DNA of 64,000 nt from CAYZJK01 sp964479125 (GTDB lineage Bacteria; Patescibacteriota; Saccharimonadia; Saccharimonadales; Saccharimonadaceae). This document shows, in pieces, positions 42,608 to 50,873 of this stretch (the stretch's first letter is position 1; the number at the start of each line of letters is the position of its first letter). The DNA is taken from contig CAYZJK010000001.1 of NCBI GenBank assembly GCA_964479125.1, positions 15,208 through 79,207 on the forward strand, written 5' to 3'. The notes beneath the pieces were generated by a model. That model was not told where the DNA came from, did not search any database, and saw only the letters and a program-made list of their open reading frames with translations. Made by a program: the position numbers and the translations under genes.

Positions 42608-42961
42608 CTACACCCATCCGATATCATACAGTGCGGTCGTACCCCAGGGCCTAGACACATACACTGATGTGTCGTGCCACCGCCCGTCCAGGCACTTAAT
42701 AGTCATGAAGACATATGAATTACCCGGCCAAGCTGGAACACCATAGATACTAAAGTTGAACTCATTGAATGCTCCATCGACAACGCCAGAAGAGTTAGCT
42801 CCGCTGTACGACACCCAGTCAACAGAGCTACCTCCACAGCTATATCCTCTGACGTGAACATGATCAGATAGCGGATGTGCGCTAGCAACCGGAGTGGCAA
42901 CAAGAGGGAGCGCAGCAAAAGTAGCTAGAACTGCTGCAACCCTACGTCTTAGAGTAGTCAT
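42608..42961 (-). CDS. Small secreted protein, unknown
   Basis: ATG 42961 (after GAAAGGAAA) is chosen over an upstream in-frame start at 43054, because the product then begins with a textbook signal peptide: 'MTTLRRRVAAVLATFA', a hydrophobic core and a cleavage site after 'TPVASA'. The mature part has about 90 residues, is rich in aromatics, glycine and serine, and has two cysteines that could form a disulphide. No family is recognised. A promoter (42999-43027) and its own terminator make it a separate unit. The small secreted, beta-rich character would suit a role at the cell surface or against a host cell, but that is speculation. Confidence 0.75.
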   Translation of the reverse strand: MTTLRRRVAAVLATFAALPLVATPVASAHPLSDHVHVRGYSCGGSSVDWVSYSGANSSGVVDGAFNEFNFSIYGVPAWPGNSYVFMTIKCLDGRWHDTSVYVSRPWGTTALYDIGWV

Positions 42962-42998
42962 GTCCGTTTCCTTTCGGTAGACAGTACGGACTTTTACT

Positions 42999-43027
42999 AG
43001 TGTAACTATTAATACATCTTTTATCAA
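42999..43027 (-). promoter_or_regulatory. Promoter of the secreted-protein gene
   Basis: On the minus strand TTGATA (43022-43027) and TACACT (42999-43004) are 17 bases apart. In the short leader GTCCG and CGGAC can pair around the ribosome site, the second arm ending at the base before the ATG. Confidence 0.6.
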
Positions 43028-43100
43028 GCTCAACAACAAGTATGCCAAGAGCATCGATACTAACTTTGAAATACTTAAGCTTTAATGTTAAACTGCCACT

Positions 43101-43361
43101 ATGAAACAATCTAAAATAAAAAACAACAAAATACTACCGTCAATTTCTATACTGTCACTAGCTATTTCAATACTTTCATTAGGCATAGCCCTATATGCCG
43201 CCGCACCCAACAATGAAAATGCTGCCCAATGGGAGACTATAGAGCTTGTCAATGAGGCTCGTGCTGATAATCGTAGGTCAATTGAAAAAATTGTAGAATG
43301 CTACAATGCAAGTAGTGAATGTGTACTTGAATGGGATAACACAAAGGGGATAGTTAAGTAG
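43101..43361 (+). CDS. Small membrane-anchored protein with C-x6-C tail (paralogue of 39165)
   Basis: The 86 residues consist of a lysine/asparagine-rich start, one membrane helix (about 12-34, containing 'SILSL' as in the paralogue), and an outer part with 'DNRRSIEKIVECYNASSE' and a second cysteine six residues later, then 'VLEWDNTKG'. The same layout occurs at 39165-39449. The extended -10 TGT-TAAACT ends 6 bases before the ATG, so it is probably leaderless. Function is unknown. Both members are single-gene units. Confidence 0.75.
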   Translation: MKQSKIKNNKILPSISILSLAISILSLGIALYAAAPNNENAAQWETIELVNEARADNRRSIEKIVECYNASSECVLEWDNTKGIVK

Positions 43362-43457
43362 AAAGCAACTACATCCAGAAGCCAAAAAGCAACGTTTACC
43401 TCTCTCGAATTAAAATAGTAACATCGTAATATATGCGATCTATACTCTCAAAACCCT

Positions 43458-43492
43458 AAGTCCGCTACGCGTATTGCAGTGGCGGACTTTTT
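43458..43492 (+). terminator. Terminator downstream of 43101 gene
   Basis: An 11-bp stem with one G-T pair or mismatch (43458-43468 with 43479-43489) closes a 10-base loop and is followed by a T run. It lies about 97 bases after the stop. Confidence 0.75.
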
Positions 43493-43515
43493 GCCTCCGA
43501 CCTGCTCTACAATAT

Positions 43516-43941
43516 CTAGCGTAGGTCACCTGGCGGTGAGTAGAAATCTATTGCCACTTGAACTAATCCTTGCCAGATTGGGTCAAAGATCCTCAACTCG
43601 TCGCGCTTACGCCACTCGTGAGACACATACTCGTCAGTTGGCGGAACGTAGCGGTTCATATTTTGGTCGAACAGAAGATAGAGAATATTCTCCTTAAGAC
43701 CTTCACCTGGGACATACTGCGTATCTTCACCCGTAAGGGTAGCCGATTCGGTAAAGAGCATCATATTCAGGTTATCATCTAACCATTCATCTAATGACCT
43801 AATATCTCCCAGTGAAGGGTCAACCACCCCTCCAGGTAGACTATAGATTGAACCTAAAGCGCCTGGACGATCACGTTTTAATACTAAATAGGTATCATCC
43901 GGTCGTCTAATCAGCAGCTTTACAATTCGCTCATCTTGCAC
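43516..43941 (-). CDS. Divergent Nudix-like protein
   Basis: The 141 residues open like a Nudix hydrolase ('RIVKLLIRRPDDTYLVLKR', then 'SIYSLPGGVVDPSLGD'), but the Nudix box that should follow, with its REUxEExGU core, is replaced by 'SLDEWLDDNLNMM'. The metal-binding glutamates are therefore missing and catalysis is doubtful. The start is GTG sharing one base with the stop of ppa, so it is coupled to the pyrophosphatase. A nucleotide-binding or regulatory role is possible. Confidence 0.65.
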   Translation of the reverse strand: MQDERIVKLLIRRPDDTYLVLKRDRPGALGSIYSLPGGVVDPSLGDIRSLDEWLDDNLNMMLFTESATLTGEDTQYVPGEGLKENILYLLFDQNMNRYVPPTDEYVSHEWRKRDELRIFDPIWQGLVQVAIDFYSPPGDLR

Positions 43942-44471
43942 TATTGATTATTCCAGCGCTCGATTGATTCTTTAATAACTGCCTTTGCTTCTTCTACATC
44001 ACCCCAAGAAACAACTTCGGTAGTACCTGGCTTCTTAAGATCTTTGTAATGGTTGAAGTGGAATTCAATCTGACGAATGAGTTGCTGTGGCAGATCCTCT
44101 AGAGAATTAATAGCATTGCCAGTGTGTCGGTCGTCTGCTGGAACTACTACAATCTTGTCATCAACTTCACCGTCGTCAACAAACTTCATTACGCCAATAA
44201 TCTTGGCTTCTAAGAATACGCCGGTAGATACTGGCTCATCTGTAACTAGTAGCACGTCTAGTTCGTCGCCATCCTCATCTAGAGTTTGTGGGATGAAACC
44301 ATAGTTAGTAGGCTTAGCAAAAATCTTTGGCTCTACACGATCAATCATAAAAGCCTTTACGTCTCGATTCCACTCAACCTTGTGGTTGCTACCAGCTGGA
44401 ATTTCATTTACTACATTAACAAGTCCGTTTTCGTAGTCACCTGGGGTTAGCACTGCATTAAAGTCTGCCAT
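43941..44471 (-). CDS. ppa: Inorganic pyrophosphatase (family I)
   Basis: The enzyme hydrolyses pyrophosphate from biosynthetic reactions. The 176 residues contain 'NHKVEWNRDVKAFMIDR', 'PTNYGFIPQTLDEDGDELDV' with the metal-binding aspartates, and 'VDDKIVVVPADDRH'. Length is typical for the bacterial hexameric form. A strong AAGGAG site precedes the ATG. It is the first gene of a two-gene unit with the Nudix-like protein. Confidence 0.96.
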   Translation of the reverse strand: MADFNAVLTPGDYENGLVNVVNEIPAGSNHKVEWNRDVKAFMIDRVEPKIFAKPTNYGFIPQTLDEDGDELDVLLVTDEPVSTGVFLEAKIIGVMKFVDDGEVDDKIVVVPADDRHTGNAINSLEDLPQQLIRQIEFHFNHYKDLKKPGTTEVVSWGDVEEAKAVIKESIERWNNQ

Positions 44472-44521
44472 TTAATCTCCTTTATTCACCGAATGTCTAA
44501 TACCTCTAGTATACTATAAAC

Positions 44522-45220
44522 ATGTTAGTCTTTGGACATCGCGGCGTTAAGAAAACCTCTCCTGAGAACACTATCGCCGCTATTGAAGATGCCATCAGCC
44601 AGGGTGCTGATGGCGTTGAGATTGATATCCAAATCACTCAGGATGGAGTACCAGTTCTACTGCACGACCCCACACTCACCCGGACCCACGGCATCAAAAA
44701 GACGGTTTCTAAAATATCATTCTACGAATTAAAGCAGCTAACTGCTGACCAGCCCGTACCATCATTAGGTGAGGTGCTAGAACTCTACTGGAAGAAAACC
44801 TACTTCAACTTTGAAGTTAAGAGTAAGAATACCGGTAAAGCAGTTGTCAGTCTTATAGCGAGCGACTTCATTAAAGACGAGGAAGACTGGAAATATTTCT
44901 TCATCTCTTCTTTTAAGATACGTGAACTTAGAGAGGCTAGACGACTAAGCGATAAGGTGCAAATCGCCCTGATTCACCAACGAGTTCCATTCACATACTT
45001 TTGGTACCACCGTAAGCTAAGGTTCAGTGCAGTTGGGTTCTTCAAGCAGGCAACTCATCCGATCGCAACTATTGTGGCGCGTCGGATCGGTGTACACACC
45101 TACGTCTATACAGTAAATCGCACCAAGGGATTCCAGATAGCGGCCAGAGAGGGCTTCGATGGTGTTATCACTGACTACCCAGCTAAGGCTATAGAATTTT
45201 TAAGCAAAATGAAAAAATAA
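44522..45220 (+). CDS. Glycerophosphodiester phosphodiesterase family protein
   Basis: GDPD enzymes split glycerophosphodiesters from phospholipid turnover. The 232 residues begin 'MLVFGHRGVKKTSPENT' with the catalytic HRG, followed by 'GADGVEIDIQITQDGVPVLL' and 'HDPTLTRT' with the metal-binding ExD and second histidine. The end 'GFDGVITDYPAKAIEFL' is typical. No signal peptide, so cytoplasmic. TATACT ends 6 bases before the ATG (leaderless). Confidence 0.93.
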   Translation: MLVFGHRGVKKTSPENTIAAIEDAISQGADGVEIDIQITQDGVPVLLHDPTLTRTHGIKKTVSKISFYELKQLTADQPVPSLGEVLELYWKKTYFNFEVKSKNTGKAVVSLIASDFIKDEEDWKYFFISSFKIRELREARRLSDKVQIALIHQRVPFTYFWYHRKLRFSAVGFFKQATHPIATIVARRIGVHTYVYTVNRTKGFQIAAREGFDGVITDYPAKAIEFLSKMKK

Positions 45221-45246
45221 CCCCTCACTAGAAGGGTTATTTTATT
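45216..45246. terminator. Bidirectional terminator between GDPD and FKBP genes
   Basis: An 8-bp stem (45216-45223 with 45234-45241) with A and T runs lies at the end of both convergent genes. Confidence 0.8.
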
Positions 45247-45262
45247 TAGATATATACTAGCC

Positions 45263-45955
45263 TTATCGTGCCATACCTGACATCGCTTCATTTAGAAGCT
45301 CGTTTAGCCGATCAGACATCTCAGGCTGCTGCTCTAGTTCGCTAGGAGGTAAAGCCACCACTACGAAACGCAGAACTGAGTTAGCTGGAATGTCATCGCT
45401 TACTTCTTGGTCACCGTATGCCATATCACTTGGGATTGTTAGCTCTCTAACGCCGCCGATATTCATACCGATTACACCCTTTTGCCAACCTTCAATCGTA
45501 TCAGCGATACCGATTGGCGGCTGGAAACTACCATCTTCGTTAATAGATGAGTCAAATACCTTGCCGTCCTTATTCCAACCGATGTAATAAGCGCGAACTG
45601 ATTCGACATCCTCTACCTTGGCACCATCGCCCTTTTCTAAGTCATCAATCTTTAATTCGGTAACACCTTTGTCGTCAAATTTAGCTGGTCGGTCTTCATA
45701 CTTCTTAATAATAGGACCGTACTTCTTTTCAATTTCTTCGTTCTCTTTTTGAACCTTATCTTGATAAGCTACAACCTCTTCGTTGTACTTCTCGTACTCT
45801 TTTTGTAGCTCCTCTTGCTGCTCGGCTGCCCGATTCGCATCAATCTGAGCGTTGCTGTTTTGTAGAATAACTGCAAAGAAAGAGAAAATAGTACCAATTA
45901 CCATTACTACTGCGATGACAAGAATGCCAATCCTCTGCGTTTTAGATGTGGCCAT
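45263..45955 (-). CDS. Membrane-anchored FKBP-type peptidyl-prolyl isomerase
   Basis: The 230 residues start with one membrane helix (about 9-31), continue with a charged coiled coil (about 38-75), and end with an FKBP domain: 'YIGWNKDGKVFDSS', 'IEGWQKGVIGMNIGGVREL' and 'IPSDMAYGDQEV'. The domain would face outside and could assist folding of exported proteins. Two or three active-site aromatics are not obvious, so activity may be low. AGGAGG lies before the ATG. Confidence 0.88.
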   Translation of the reverse strand: MATSKTQRIGILVIAVVMVIGTIFSFFAVILQNSNAQIDANRAAEQQEELQKEYEKYNEEVVAYQDKVQKENEEIEKKYGPIIKKYEDRPAKFDDKGVTELKIDDLEKGDGAKVEDVESVRAYYIGWNKDGKVFDSSINEDGSFQPPIGIADTIEGWQKGVIGMNIGGVRELTIPSDMAYGDQEVSDDIPANSVLRFVVVALPPSELEQQPEMSDRLNELLNEAMSGMAR

Positions 45956-46000
45956 CTGAAAAATACCTCCTGAATTTTATTATGTTAATTATAACATAGG

Positions 46001-47782
46001 CTAATGCTTGATATCGAACGATGCTAGCTTCTCACGAGCTGACTCAGACGTAACGGTTTGCAGTTTAAGTAGCTGTGCATATATACCATCAGTCTTGGCA
46101 AGCTTAGCTGGGCTGCCAATTTCATCGATCGTACCATTTTTAAGAGTAACAATAGTATCGACATCTGCAATCGTACTGAGACGATGAGCAATAATTAAAG
46201 TAGTCCGTCCCTTCATTAGTCGATCTAGCGCCTTCTGGACCTCGTGTTCAGCTCGACTATCTAAGCTACTAGTAGCCTCATCAAGAATAAGAATCGGTGC
46301 ATCTTTTAGGATTGCTCGAGCAATTGAGATGCGTTGCTTCTGGCCACCGCTTAGCTTGATGCCACGCTCACCTATCTCAGTATCGAACCCTTTTTCAAGA
46401 CTCTCAATAAACTTCAGTGCATTAGCTGATCGTGCTGCCGACTCTAGCTCTTCTTGAGTCGCACCAGGCCTTCCGTAGGCAATATTTTCCCTGATAGTGC
46501 CGCTAAATAACGTAGCGTCCTGAAAAACAGTCGCAATTGAATCTCGTAGACTCTTAACCGATACAGTATTGATATCGACATCATCGATTAGAATCTTACC
46601 CTCTTGTGGTCGATAGAGCCTCATCAACAGATTAGAAATAGTAGTCTTACCACCTCCACTCTCACCAACTAGCGCTAACTTTTGACCAGGCCTTATAGTA
46701 AAACTAATATCCTTCAGAACAGTTTCCTTATCGTTATAGGCAAATGAAACGTCTTGGTACTCTACCCTACCCTTCTCCACCTTCAAGCTGCGGCCACCAG
46801 CTACCACCTCTTCTGGCTTCTCGCTCATAACCTCAGCATAGTCCCGACTATTGGCCACCGCTCTTTGATACAGATCAACAAAGAAGCTCATATTCTGTAG
46901 TGGCATACTAGTCTGCTGTAGCAGGGTAACTAGAAGCACCATGTCACCAATACTGTATTCACCCTGAGAAGTACGGTAAAACAGTACAGCAAACACAATC
47001 GTATAGACCAGCACTCGCACCATCGAGCGAATAACATCCATCGTGTGCCAATACCTAGACTGACTATTAGTGGTATCGACTACCTCGTCGTAATGTTTAG
47101 TAAATTTATTAAATTCACGCTTCTCAGACCTAAAGCTCTTAACTAGACGCATTTGCCCGACTACTTCAGCAAACCGGCCACTAGAAATATCTAAGTGCTC
47201 ATTCTTATGTTTTTCGTAACGCTGCCATTTTTTGCTTGTTAAGGCAGTTAGATAAATATAGATTGGAATTTGAACGGCTACGACAAGCGCAATTTCCCAG
47301 CTATACCAAAACATTACTCCAATTGAGACAGTAACTGTGAGCAGCATCTGTAACAGATTGTTACTAAAGACATTTACAAACCTAATCACGTCAGCAATCG
47401 CTCGATTAAGCCGATTAATAACCTTACCGGTAGTCTCCTCATCATAATACTGCTGCGGCAGAGCTAGGAGGTGTGTGTAGTAAGCTTCGCTCAGCTGCTT
47501 TCGCATCCTAGCCGCTAACATATCACCAACATAGCCATTGATACCATGGATGAGCGCAACCATTGCATAACTTAAGCACAGTAGACCAATCAGCACCGGC
47601 AGCGTACTATTTTCAAAGACTAAGTCTCCTGACACCATTGCCACAACTTCATCAGTTGCGAACTTAATAATGAATGGCGCTGCCATGCCTACCAGGGCGA
47701 TCAAGATGGATGCAGAGGCAATAAAAATAATATATTTACGTAAACCTACGGTGTACGCGAACAGTCTCGAAATTTCCTTCAT
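46001..47782 (-). CDS. ABC transporter, exporter type (fused membrane and ATPase domains)
   Basis: The 593 residues hold six membrane helices (about 1-310) and an ATPase domain with Walker A 'GESGGGKTT', signature 'LSGGQKQR', Walker B 'PILILDEATSSLD' and the H-loop 'IIAHRLSTI'. This is a half-transporter that works as a homodimer or with a partner. Lipid, peptide or drug export is possible, and the substrate cannot be told. TGG-TATAAT ends 7 bases before the ATG. Its promoter is back to back with that of enolase, with only 41 bases between the start codons. Confidence 0.93.
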   Translation of the reverse strand: MKEISRLFAYTVGLRKYIIFIASASILIALVGMAAPFIIKFATDEVVAMVSGDLVFENSTLPVLIGLLCLSYAMVALIHGINGYVGDMLAARMRKQLSEAYYTHLLALPQQYYDEETTGKVINRLNRAIADVIRFVNVFSNNLLQMLLTVTVSIGVMFWYSWEIALVVAVQIPIYIYLTALTSKKWQRYEKHKNEHLDISSGRFAEVVGQMRLVKSFRSEKREFNKFTKHYDEVVDTTNSQSRYWHTMDVIRSMVRVLVYTIVFAVLFYRTSQGEYSIGDMVLLVTLLQQTSMPLQNMSFFVDLYQRAVANSRDYAEVMSEKPEEVVAGGRSLKVEKGRVEYQDVSFAYNDKETVLKDISFTIRPGQKLALVGESGGGKTTISNLLMRLYRPQEGKILIDDVDINTVSVKSLRDSIATVFQDATLFSGTIRENIAYGRPGATQEELESAARSANALKFIESLEKGFDTEIGERGIKLSGGQKQRISIARAILKDAPILILDEATSSLDSRAEHEVQKALDRLMKGRTTLIIAHRLSTIADVDTIVTLKNGTIDEIGSPAKLAKTDGIYAQLLKLQTVTSESAREKLASFDIKH

Positions 47783-47789
47783 TGAAGCT

Positions 47790-47817
47790 ATTATACCACC
47801 TTGAAATTTGATATGAT
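47790..47817. promoter_or_regulatory. Back-to-back leaderless promoters of the ABC transporter and eno
   Basis: The minus-strand TATAAT (47790-47795) and plus-strand TATGAT (47812-47817) each follow a TG extension and end 7 and 6 bases before their start codons. Both promoters fit within the 41 bases between the genes. Confidence 0.7.
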
Positions 47818-47823
47818 ACCTAC

Positions 47824-49113
47824 ATGATAAGCATAAGTATTTCTAAAATTAAGGGGCGTCAAATTTTAGATTCCCGCGGCAACCCAACTGTTGAGGCCGA
47901 TGTTTACCTCTCAAACGGAGCCATGGGTCGAGCTGCAGTTCCTTCCGGAGCAAGCACTGGCACACACGAAGCAGTAGAACTGCGTGATGGCGGCGAAAGC
48001 TTCGGCGGCAAGGCTGTCACCAAAGCCGTAGACAACATCAACAATCAAATTGCAAATGCACTTCAAGGTTTCAATGCCTTCGATCAGCGAGGTCTTGATC
48101 AGGTTTTACGTGACCTTGACGGTACCTCTAATAAAGCTAATCTAGGTGCGAATGCTATCCTAGCGGTCAGTCTAGCCACTGCTAAAGCAGCAGCTAATGC
48201 TCAGTTCAAACCACTCTATCGCTACATAGCTGAAATGACCCACTCTGAAGAACGAGTTAGTCTACCGCTACCAATGATGAACGTTATGAATGGCGGATCA
48301 CATGCAGCCGGCAGTACTGATATTCAGGAGTTTATGATCGTACCAATTGGTGCTCATAATTTCGTTGAAGCTCTAGAAATGGGAACTAAAACTTTCCATA
48401 ACCTAGCTAAAATTCTTCGCGAAAATAATTACATGACCACAGTTGGTGACGAAGGTGGGTATGCGCCTAGTGTAACTCGAGGCAACACTGAACCACTTGA
48501 ATACATCATGCAGGCAATTGAGCGATCTGGCTATACACCAGGTAAAGACATTAGCTTAGCACTAGACGTAGCTGCCAGTGAATTTCACCGCGACGGACTA
48601 TACCATCTAGAGTCTGAAGATCGTCACATTAACGCCAATGACATGATCTCCTGGCTATCTGAATTAACTCAGCGCTACCCTCTCATCTCAATTGAAGACG
48701 GGTTAGCTGAAGATGACTGGCTAAACTGGCATGTTATGACCGACCGACTCGGTAGTCAAATCCAGATCGTAGGTGATGACCTACTAGTGACTAACCAATC
48801 TCTACTAGACCGGGCGATTAACGAACGTTCAGCCAACTCTATTCTGATTAAGCCAAATCAAATCGGTACGCTAACCGAAACCATTAACTCAGTTAAAAGG
48901 GCTCAAGCAGCTGGCTGGCGGACTGTTATGTCTCATCGATCAGGCGAAACAGAAGACACCACCATTGCTCACCTAGCCGTTGGTTTAGGTACTGAGCAAA
49001 TTAAGACCGGTTCACTTTCAAGGACCGATCGAATTGCTAAGTATAACGAGATCCTTCGCATCTCTGAAACGGAACCAAGCTTAAGGCTAGCTCATCCGTT
49101 TGGGGCTAAATAA
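47824..49113 (+). CDS. eno: Enolase
   Basis: Enolase converts 2-phosphoglycerate to phosphoenolpyruvate. The 429 residues begin 'KIKGRQILDSRGNPTVEA', contain 'GASTGTHEAVELRDG', the metal site around 'SIEDGLAEDDW', the catalytic lysine in 'SILIKPNQIGTLTET', and 'MSHRSGETEDTTIAHLAV'. Length is typical. The next gene, encoding a mutase domain that makes its substrate, starts 2 bases after the stop. Confidence 0.97.
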   Translation: MISISISKIKGRQILDSRGNPTVEADVYLSNGAMGRAAVPSGASTGTHEAVELRDGGESFGGKAVTKAVDNINNQIANALQGFNAFDQRGLDQVLRDLDGTSNKANLGANAILAVSLATAKAAANAQFKPLYRYIAEMTHSEERVSLPLPMMNVMNGGSHAAGSTDIQEFMIVPIGAHNFVEALEMGTKTFHNLAKILRENNYMTTVGDEGGYAPSVTRGNTEPLEYIMQAIERSGYTPGKDISLALDVAASEFHRDGLYHLESEDRHINANDMISWLSELTQRYPLISIEDGLAEDDWLNWHVMTDRLGSQIQIVGDDLLVTNQSLLDRAINERSANSILIKPNQIGTLTETINSVKRAQAAGWRTVMSHRSGETEDTTIAHLAVGLGTEQIKTGSLSRTDRIAKYNEILRISETEPSLRLAHPFGAK

Positions 49114-49115
49114 AT

Positions 49116-50789
49116 ATGGCAGTAATTGCTTTTTATGAAACCTCACCAGTCGACAGATTTCAGTTAAGTGAAGCGCTCAGGAACACTGATCATTACTGGA
49201 CGTATGAATCAGATACAATTAATGAGACGAACATCAACCCTAACGCGGAGGTTATCTCAGTGTTTATGGGTAGCAAGATCACCAAAGAGATTATGGACAA
49301 GATGCCACGGCTGCGACTTATTGCAGTTAGAGCTTCAGACTATGATCATATCGACCTAGATCATGCCTATGACCGCAACATCTCAATTACAGTTGTGCCT
49401 AGCTATGGTGAGAGTGCAGTAGCTGAACACGCCTTTGCTCTCATCTTATCGCTAGTTAGAAAACTAGACTCAATCTTTAAGCAGGTTAAGGGTGGCAGCT
49501 TTTCACTCGCCGCCTCCACTGGTACCGACCTAAAGGGCAAGACTATTGGTATAATTGGCACCGGTAAAATTGGATCAGCTACCGCTAAGATTGCACGCGG
49601 CTTTGGCATGCATGTTCTAGCGCACGACCCTCGTCCGAACACCGACCTAGCAAATCACCACGGCGTACACTACACCGACTTTGATACACTTCTACAAAAG
49701 AGTGATATTGTCTCTCTTCACACCAATCTGACGCCTGAAACCTTCCATCTAATTAACAAGGGTTCAGTTGAGCGCATGAAGCGTGGTGTAATACTAATCA
49801 ATACTGCTCGCGGTGGACTGGTTGAAAACCGAGCTTTAATTGATGGCTTAAGATCAGGTCACATATCTGCTGCCGGACTAGATACGTTCGAAGGTGAAGA
49901 TTTCGTTCACACTGAGTCAATTATGCAAAACCTGATTCAAAAGGCTGCCTCACCAGAGAGCTATCTTCACATTGCAGAGGTGTCTGCCCTACGTCAAATG
50001 AAGAACGTAATCATTACACCTCACACTGCATTTAATACTGCCAATTCAATTAAGCATATTAATGAGGTGACCACTAAGAATATTATCGACTTCTGGTACG
50101 GCCTATCTCCTAACCGAGTCGATAAGCCGAGTAGCTCAGGCAAGCTAGTGATTGTTCGACATGGCCAAAGTGAATGGAATGCACTTGGTAAGTGGACCGG
50201 CACAACAGACGTTCACTTAACCCCAGCTGGTATAAAAGAATCAGCTAAGATTGGTAGACTCTGCAAAGATATCATCTTTGACTACGCCTACATTTCTCAA
50301 CAAGTTCGCACCAAGGAAACTATTGAAGCCTTTATGAATGGTGCCCAGCAGCTCAATCTACGAATGGAGTCTAGCGGTGCACTTAACGAGCGCGACTATG
50401 GTATCTATACCGGCATGCGCAAGAACGATATCAAGAAGATTATCGGTGAAGAGGCTTACACCGAATTAAGACGAAGCTGGGATGGCCCGGTTGAAGGCGG
50501 CGAGTCACTCAAGGATGTTTATGAGAGAACTATTCCGTTCTACCTCCGCATCATCCTTCCTCGCCTAAGGCACGGCCAAAACATCGTAGTGGTTGCCCAC
50601 GGTAACTCTATTAGGTCATTGATTAAGTACATCGAAGACATCTCAGATTCTGAGATTGGCGAAATGGAAATGATCCAAGGCTGCGCACTAGTCTACGAAG
50701 TAGATAACGAAGGCCGCAGCAAGAGCAAAGAAGTCTACAAGATTGAAGAGCCAGTTGGCAAAACTGAACAGGACGGTGAAGTCCACTAA
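49116..50789 (+). CDS. Fusion of a D-2-hydroxyacid dehydrogenase and a phosphoglycerate mutase
   Basis: One uninterrupted frame of 557 residues encodes two enzymes. Residues 1-335 form a D-isomer-specific 2-hydroxyacid dehydrogenase: the nucleotide motif 'GIIGTGKIGSA' from about 145, 'INTARGGLVENRAL' with the arginine, and 'VIITPHTAFNT' with the histidine. The last motif favours D-lactate-type over phosphoglycerate dehydrogenases. Residues from 341 on form a histidine phosphatase-type phosphoglycerate mutase: 'VIVRHGQSEWNALG' (H349), 'LNERDYGIYTG' near 425 and 'VVAHGNSIRSL' near 494. A linker 'VDKPSSSG' joins them. Its position 2 bases after eno places mutase and enolase in one transcript. 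Confidence 0.92.
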   Translation: MAVIAFYETSPVDRFQLSEALRNTDHYWTYESDTINETNINPNAEVISVFMGSKITKEIMDKMPRLRLIAVRASDYDHIDLDHAYDRNISITVVPSYGESAVAEHAFALILSLVRKLDSIFKQVKGGSFSLAASTGTDLKGKTIGIIGTGKIGSATAKIARGFGMHVLAHDPRPNTDLANHHGVHYTDFDTLLQKSDIVSLHTNLTPETFHLINKGSVERMKRGVILINTARGGLVENRALIDGLRSGHISAAGLDTFEGEDFVHTESIMQNLIQKAASPESYLHIAEVSALRQMKNVIITPHTAFNTANSIKHINEVTTKNIIDFWYGLSPNRVDKPSSSGKLVIVRHGQSEWNALGKWTGTTDVHLTPAGIKESAKIGRLCKDIIFDYAYISQQVRTKETIEAFMNGAQQLNLRMESSGALNERDYGIYTGMRKNDIKKIIGEEAYTELRRSWDGPVEGGESLKDVYERTIPFYLRIILPRLRHGQNIVVVAHGNSIRSLIKYIEDISDSEIGEMEMIQGCALVYEVDNEGRSKSKEVYKIEEPVGKTEQDGEVH

Positions 50790-50814
50790 ACAAGTCTGAC
50801 CGCTTGAGTAAAGC

Positions 50815-50844
50815 AAATAGGAGCCTAATTCTAGGCTCCTATTT
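50815..50844. terminator. Bidirectional terminator between the fusion gene and pheT
   Basis: A perfect 13-bp stem (50815-50827 with 50832-50844) closes an ATTC loop. Confidence 0.88.
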
Positions 50845-50873
50845 AGTTGTGTAACTTTCAGGTGAGAGTTTAT

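Noticed and set aside
42962..43054. Longer start for the secreted protein
   Set aside because: The extra residues would precede a complete signal peptide, and the promoter lies within that segment.
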